Shown here in pieces: positions 5,510-7,359 of a DNA stretch of 7,359 bases. The translations under genes and the position numbers were made by a program. The notes beneath the pieces are model-generated. The model had not been told where the DNA came from and ran no database searches. It worked only from the letters and a program-made list of their open reading frames with translations. Source of the stretch: Bacteroidales bacterium (GTDB lineage Bacteria > Bacteroidota > Bacteroidia > Bacteroidales > Dysgonomonadaceae); the NCBI GenBank assembly GCA_012518155.1, contig JAAYTC010000015.1:1-7359 (forward strand). Reading direction: 5' to 3'. Every line of letters begins with the position of its first letter. Position 1 is the stretch's first letter.

Positions 5510-6946
5510 ATGAAACGAATATTGAACGTCTGCCTGTTCATCTTTATTTTAGTGGGAAGTGTTATCGCCCAAAACGACGCGGTTACCTGCAACTTGGGGT
5601 TTGCTTTCGAGATCAGTGAAAATAGAAACTGGGGATACAAAGAGCCGGTGGTGGTCGACATCACACCCGGGTCTCCCGCCGAGAGAGCCGGCTTAAAACT
5701 CAACGACATCATCCTGTCGGTCAACAAAAACGGTACGTACCAAAAAACATACCAGACCGTTATGTCGTGGTTCAACCAGTATGATACCGAGATGACCCTT
5801 GCCATTCGCAATTTCGAGCACGCGTTTAAAGAGATGTCCTTTTCGAAAGATTGTCGCTCCAGTAACGCTATCAACGAAGCCCAATTGGCCCCCGTGTTTG
5901 CTTTTTATAGTCTCGAGGATGTGCAAGACAGGCGCTTCCTGATGCCGGTAGCCACGAAGACAAACGAGAAAGCCCTTTTTCATAACTACCAATCGTTTGG
6001 TTTTGCCCCTTCCGACGAGGCTACCCGAGATCTTGATGAGCGGATAAACGCCATTTTTATTCGGGCACTCACCTCCATGGGATTAGAATATCGGCCCGAT
6101 GATCCCGATTTTGTTATCCAGACCTATTATGATTACCAGAACAATCCACTTTTCAAGACGGATTCACCCACATACGGCAGCTATCAACCGGTCTGGAGAT
6201 ACGATACGCGCAATAATCGAACCGTGCGGGTGCCTCTCTATAATCCTTCCGAGGCAGTTCGGGTGGAGGATATTGCTTACAATCTCGAGTTTGGCTATCG
6301 TTTTTACGATCGAAAGTTCATGGAGGCCGGTGAGCCCGCGCTTATGTGGGAAAGTGAAGCAAAAGAGCGGGTGAGTGGATACTACACGTTGCTTGATTAC
6401 TTGGAACTGAATCTCCCGCTTATGTTAATGAAGTTTCCCAATCCCGGTAATTTATCGTTTGCCACCTATCAGGTGAAATATTTGAAATACAACTACACCG
6501 GTATCGGGTACGATATGAATGATTTGAAAACGGTGGTTTCTGTCGACCCCGGATCACCGGCAGCCTTGGCAGGAATACGTTCCGGCGATGTGGTCGTCAA
6601 TATCCAAGGACAAGATTTTAATCACACTTCTCGTTCTCTCACGGAAGGGTATCGTCGTTTTCTTGCTGAAACGATGAATCTTCGAGATAGGAGTACCCGC
6701 TATACCGATTCGAACGGTTTCAAGGAGTGCATGTTTTGGGACGTGTCGAATTACCGTGCGGTAGCGGATGCAATTTCCAACAACCGTCGGTATCACGCGG
6801 CTTTTTCCTACCTTTTTAATTTCAACCAGTATATCGATTGGAATACGCCCGCCGCTATTAATATAGAGGTAGAGCGGGACGGGGCACCGATGAGTTTCGC
6901 GGTTATACCTCGTATTACCACGAGTTCTCATATATTGGCTTATTAA
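5510..6946 (+). CDS. Exported PDZ-DUF4136-PDZ protein of unknown role
   Basis: A 478-residue protein with an evident N-terminal signal peptide: KR at 2-3, a hydrophobic core at 4-19, and likely cleavage after Ala20 (VIA/QND). It has no lipobox, so a soluble periplasmic or surface location is inferred. A first PDZ domain spans about 28-112, with LGFAF at 29-33 and TPGSPAERAGLKLNDIILSVN at 52-72. Residues about 157-310 resemble DUF4136, found in envelope proteins: a YQSFGFAPS start, LDERINAIFIRALTSMGLEY, and PDFVIQTYYDY. A second PDZ domain starts at about 329, with GIGYDM at 331-336 and DPGSPAALAGIRSGDVVVNIQGQ at 346-368. Its last strand seems to come only at 449-466, after an insertion of about 75 residues. 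No protease domain or catalytic Ser-His-Asp set is visible, so this is not a DegP-type protease. A peptide-binding scaffold is the cautious reading. It stands alone, divergent from glgB. Confidence 0.85.
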   Translation: MKRILNVCLFIFILVGSVIAQNDAVTCNLGFAFEISENRNWGYKEPVVVDITPGSPAERAGLKLNDIILSVNKNGTYQKTYQTVMSWFNQYDTEMTLAIRNFEHAFKEMSFSKDCRSSNAINEAQLAPVFAFYSLEDVQDRRFLMPVATKTNEKALFHNYQSFGFAPSDEATRDLDERINAIFIRALTSMGLEYRPDDPDFVIQTYYDYQNNPLFKTDSPTYGSYQPVWRYDTRNNRTVRVPLYNPSEAVRVEDIAYNLEFGYRFYDRKFMEAGEPALMWESEAKERVSGYYTLLDYLELNLPLMLMKFPNPGNLSFATYQVKYLKYNYTGIGYDMNDLKTVVSVDPGSPAALAGIRSGDVVVNIQGQDFNHTSRSLTEGYRRFLAETMNLRDRSTRYTDSNGFKECMFWDVSNYRAVADAISNNRRYHAAFSYLFNFNQYIDWNTPAAINIEVERDGAPMSFAVIPRITTSSHILAY

Positions 6947-6986
6947 AATTTCGGCCTCATAAATTTGCACGCTTTCTATTAAAAAT

Positions 6987-7024
6987 ATCAAGGTGAGCCA
7001 ATTGCCGCTCCCCGTTTGATTTTA
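6987..7024 (+). terminator. Candidate terminator after the PDZ-protein gene
   Basis: Hairpin 41 bp past the stop. ATCAA (6987-6991) pairs with TTGAT (7016-7020). GGTGAGC (6992-6998) pairs with GCTCCCC (7007-7013) with one T:C mismatch, around an 8-base loop, with a two-base bulge between the two stems. It runs into TTTTAT, a short and imperfect U-tract, hence moderate confidence. Confidence 0.45.
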
Positions 7025-7068
7025 TGATCCCGATTTCCCTCTTTTTTATTAAAAACTTGATGGAAATA

Positions 7069-7101
7069 TTTGGTTGGTATCGCGGAAAATACCTATCTTT
7101 G
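7069..7101 (+). promoter_or_regulatory. Putative rRNA operon promoter P1
   Basis: TTTG (7069-7072), 21 bp, then TATCTTTG (7094-7101): a full Bacteroidetes -33/-7 pair. No open reading frame follows it before the window ends. With P2 downstream, it looks like the upstream member of a tandem pair serving a stable-RNA operon. Confidence 0.6.
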
Positions 7102-7112
7102 TAGCCGTTTCG

Positions 7113-7151
7113 CTCGAAAAATCTATTTATAGCGATATTTAGATTAGCGAG
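7113..7151 (+). other. Inverted repeat in the P1 transcript
   Basis: CTCG (7113-7116) pairs with CGAG (7148-7151) and AATCTA (7120-7125) with TAGATT (7140-7145). A 3/2-base internal loop separates the two helices and the apical loop is 14 bases. It begins a few bases after the expected P1 start site, so the P1 RNA would open with this hairpin. A regulatory role is speculative; the AT-rich inner stem is weak. Confidence 0.35.
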
Positions 7152-7202
7152 GTGCTAAAAAATCAGTTTTACTGGGACGCAAAAAAGTTTTTTTGAAAAA
7201 AG

Positions 7203-7223
7203 ACCACCAAAAGTTTTGGTAGT
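7203..7223. repeat. 21 bp near-perfect palindrome over the P2 -33 element
   Basis: ACCAAAA (7206-7212) and TTTTGGT (7214-7220) are perfect inverted arms around a single G. Two more pairs (7203-7223, 7204-7222) lie beyond one mismatch. It contains the TTTG at 7215-7218 that serves as -33 element of P2. It may be a protein-binding site or a chance outcome of A/T-rich promoter composition. Confidence 0.6.
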
Positions 7224-7244
7224 TAAAAAAAGTCTCTATCTTTG
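7215..7244 (+). promoter_or_regulatory. Putative rRNA operon promoter P2
   Basis: TTTG (7215-7218), 18 bp, then TATCTTTG (7237-7244), followed by CACCCGC. The upstream stretch 7184-7200 is rich in A- and T-tracts (GCAAAAAAG then TTTTTTTG), as expected of an UP-like element at a strong promoter. This arrangement matches what I recall of Bacteroidales rRNA promoters. Start of transcription would be near 7251. Confidence 0.7.
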
Positions 7245-7259
7245 CACCCGCTTTTGGAA

Positions 7260-7279
7260 GGAACACCGTTTGGTTTTCC
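7260..7279 (+). other. boxB-like hairpin in the leader
   Basis: GGAACACC (7260-7267) pairs with GGTTTTCC (7272-7279) around a GTTT loop, with one C:T mismatch (7264/7275). It lies 20 bases before the boxA-like element, the usual boxB-boxA order in rRNA antitermination leaders. Confidence 0.4.
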
Positions 7280-7299
7280 CCGGGGCGACAGACTAACAG

Positions 7300-7311
7300 C
7301 GATCTTTAAGA
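7300..7311 (+). promoter_or_regulatory. boxA-like antitermination element
   Basis: CGATCTTTAAGA matches 9 of 12 positions of the E. coli rrn boxA, TGCTCTTTAACA, including the uninterrupted TCTTTAA core. In known rRNA leaders boxA RNA is bound by NusB/NusE to prevent premature termination. Its position about 50 nt into the P2 transcript is fitting. Confidence 0.55.
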
Positions 7312-7359
7312 TATTTACATACACGTTTTTTATAAGACAAAAAAGAGTACAAGAGCTTG

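Larger units (their letters stand above)
7245..7359 (+). other. Probable 16S rRNA operon leader (precursor 5' region)
   Basis: Non-coding sequence downstream of P2 with the parts expected of an rRNA leader: a small boxB-like hairpin (7260-7279), a boxA-like element (7300-7311), then an A-rich stretch with ACAAAAAAGAGTACAAGAG near the right edge. The conserved start of mature 16S (AGAGTTTGATC) is not reached, so the identity of the downstream gene is inferred. A tRNA or other stable RNA operon is the main alternative. Confidence 0.6.

Noticed and set aside
5347..5874. Minus-strand open frame across the glgB/PDZ intergenic region
   Set aside because: It overlaps the signal peptide and PDZ1 coding sequence and both promoters; the translation has no recognisable feature.
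6554..6991. Minus-strand open frame at the end of the PDZ gene
   Set aside because: Shadow of PDZ2 coding sequence; no upstream promoter in the terminator region.
7245..7359. Mature 16S rRNA or a tRNA inside the window
   Set aside because: The conserved 16S start is not present and no cloverleaf with a T-loop GTTCRA motif is seen; only the leader seems to be included.

Overview
The window reads as a chromosomal segment from the phylum Bacteroidota, most likely order Bacteroidales. The main evidence is the promoters: the diagnostic Bacteroidetes -7 element TANNTTTG occurs five times at sensible distances from gene starts, usually without a Shine-Dalgarno sequence. The proteins agree with this, in particular a eukaryotic-like (GH13_8-type) glycogen branching enzyme and a PDZ/DUF4136 exported protein. 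The genus cannot be fixed from the sequence alone; Dysgonomonadaceae/Porphyromonadaceae-like taxa would fit (inference).

Layout. At the left edge (1-431, minus) lies the N-terminal part of a cysteine synthase, cysK, cut by the window. A roughly 200 bp divergent control region (432-635) separates it from a NarL/FixJ-type response regulator (636-1280, plus). This region holds two identical 24 bp direct repeats, each an imperfect palindrome, 73 bp apart. The regulator converges on hemH with a single base between the two stop codons. A minus-strand cluster follows, in transcription order glgB (branching enzyme), manA (class I mannose-6-phosphate isomerase) and hemH (ferrochelatase). It is tightly packed and has a good Bacteroidetes promoter in front of glgB (5356-5388). 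Divergent from glgB is a secreted/periplasmic 478-residue protein with the order signal peptide, PDZ, DUF4136-like domain, interrupted PDZ (5510-6946, plus).

The last 413 bp (6947-7359) hold no gene. They contain a candidate terminator for the PDZ gene, then two tandem plus-strand promoters, and a transcribed leader with a boxB-like hairpin and a boxA-like element (9 of 12 matches to the E. coli rrn boxA). This is best read as the start of a ribosomal RNA operon whose 16S gene begins just past the right edge.

Functionally the genes are mostly core metabolism: sulfur assimilation, glycogen structure, sugar-phosphate interconversion and the last step of heme synthesis. I see no mobile element, CRISPR array, defence system or toxin-antitoxin pair, and nothing amounting to a wholly new system. 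The points most worth a second look are the duplicated palindromic element between cysK and the regulator, the interrupted-PDZ/DUF4136 protein, and the palindrome lying across the -33 element of the putative rRNA P2 promoter.
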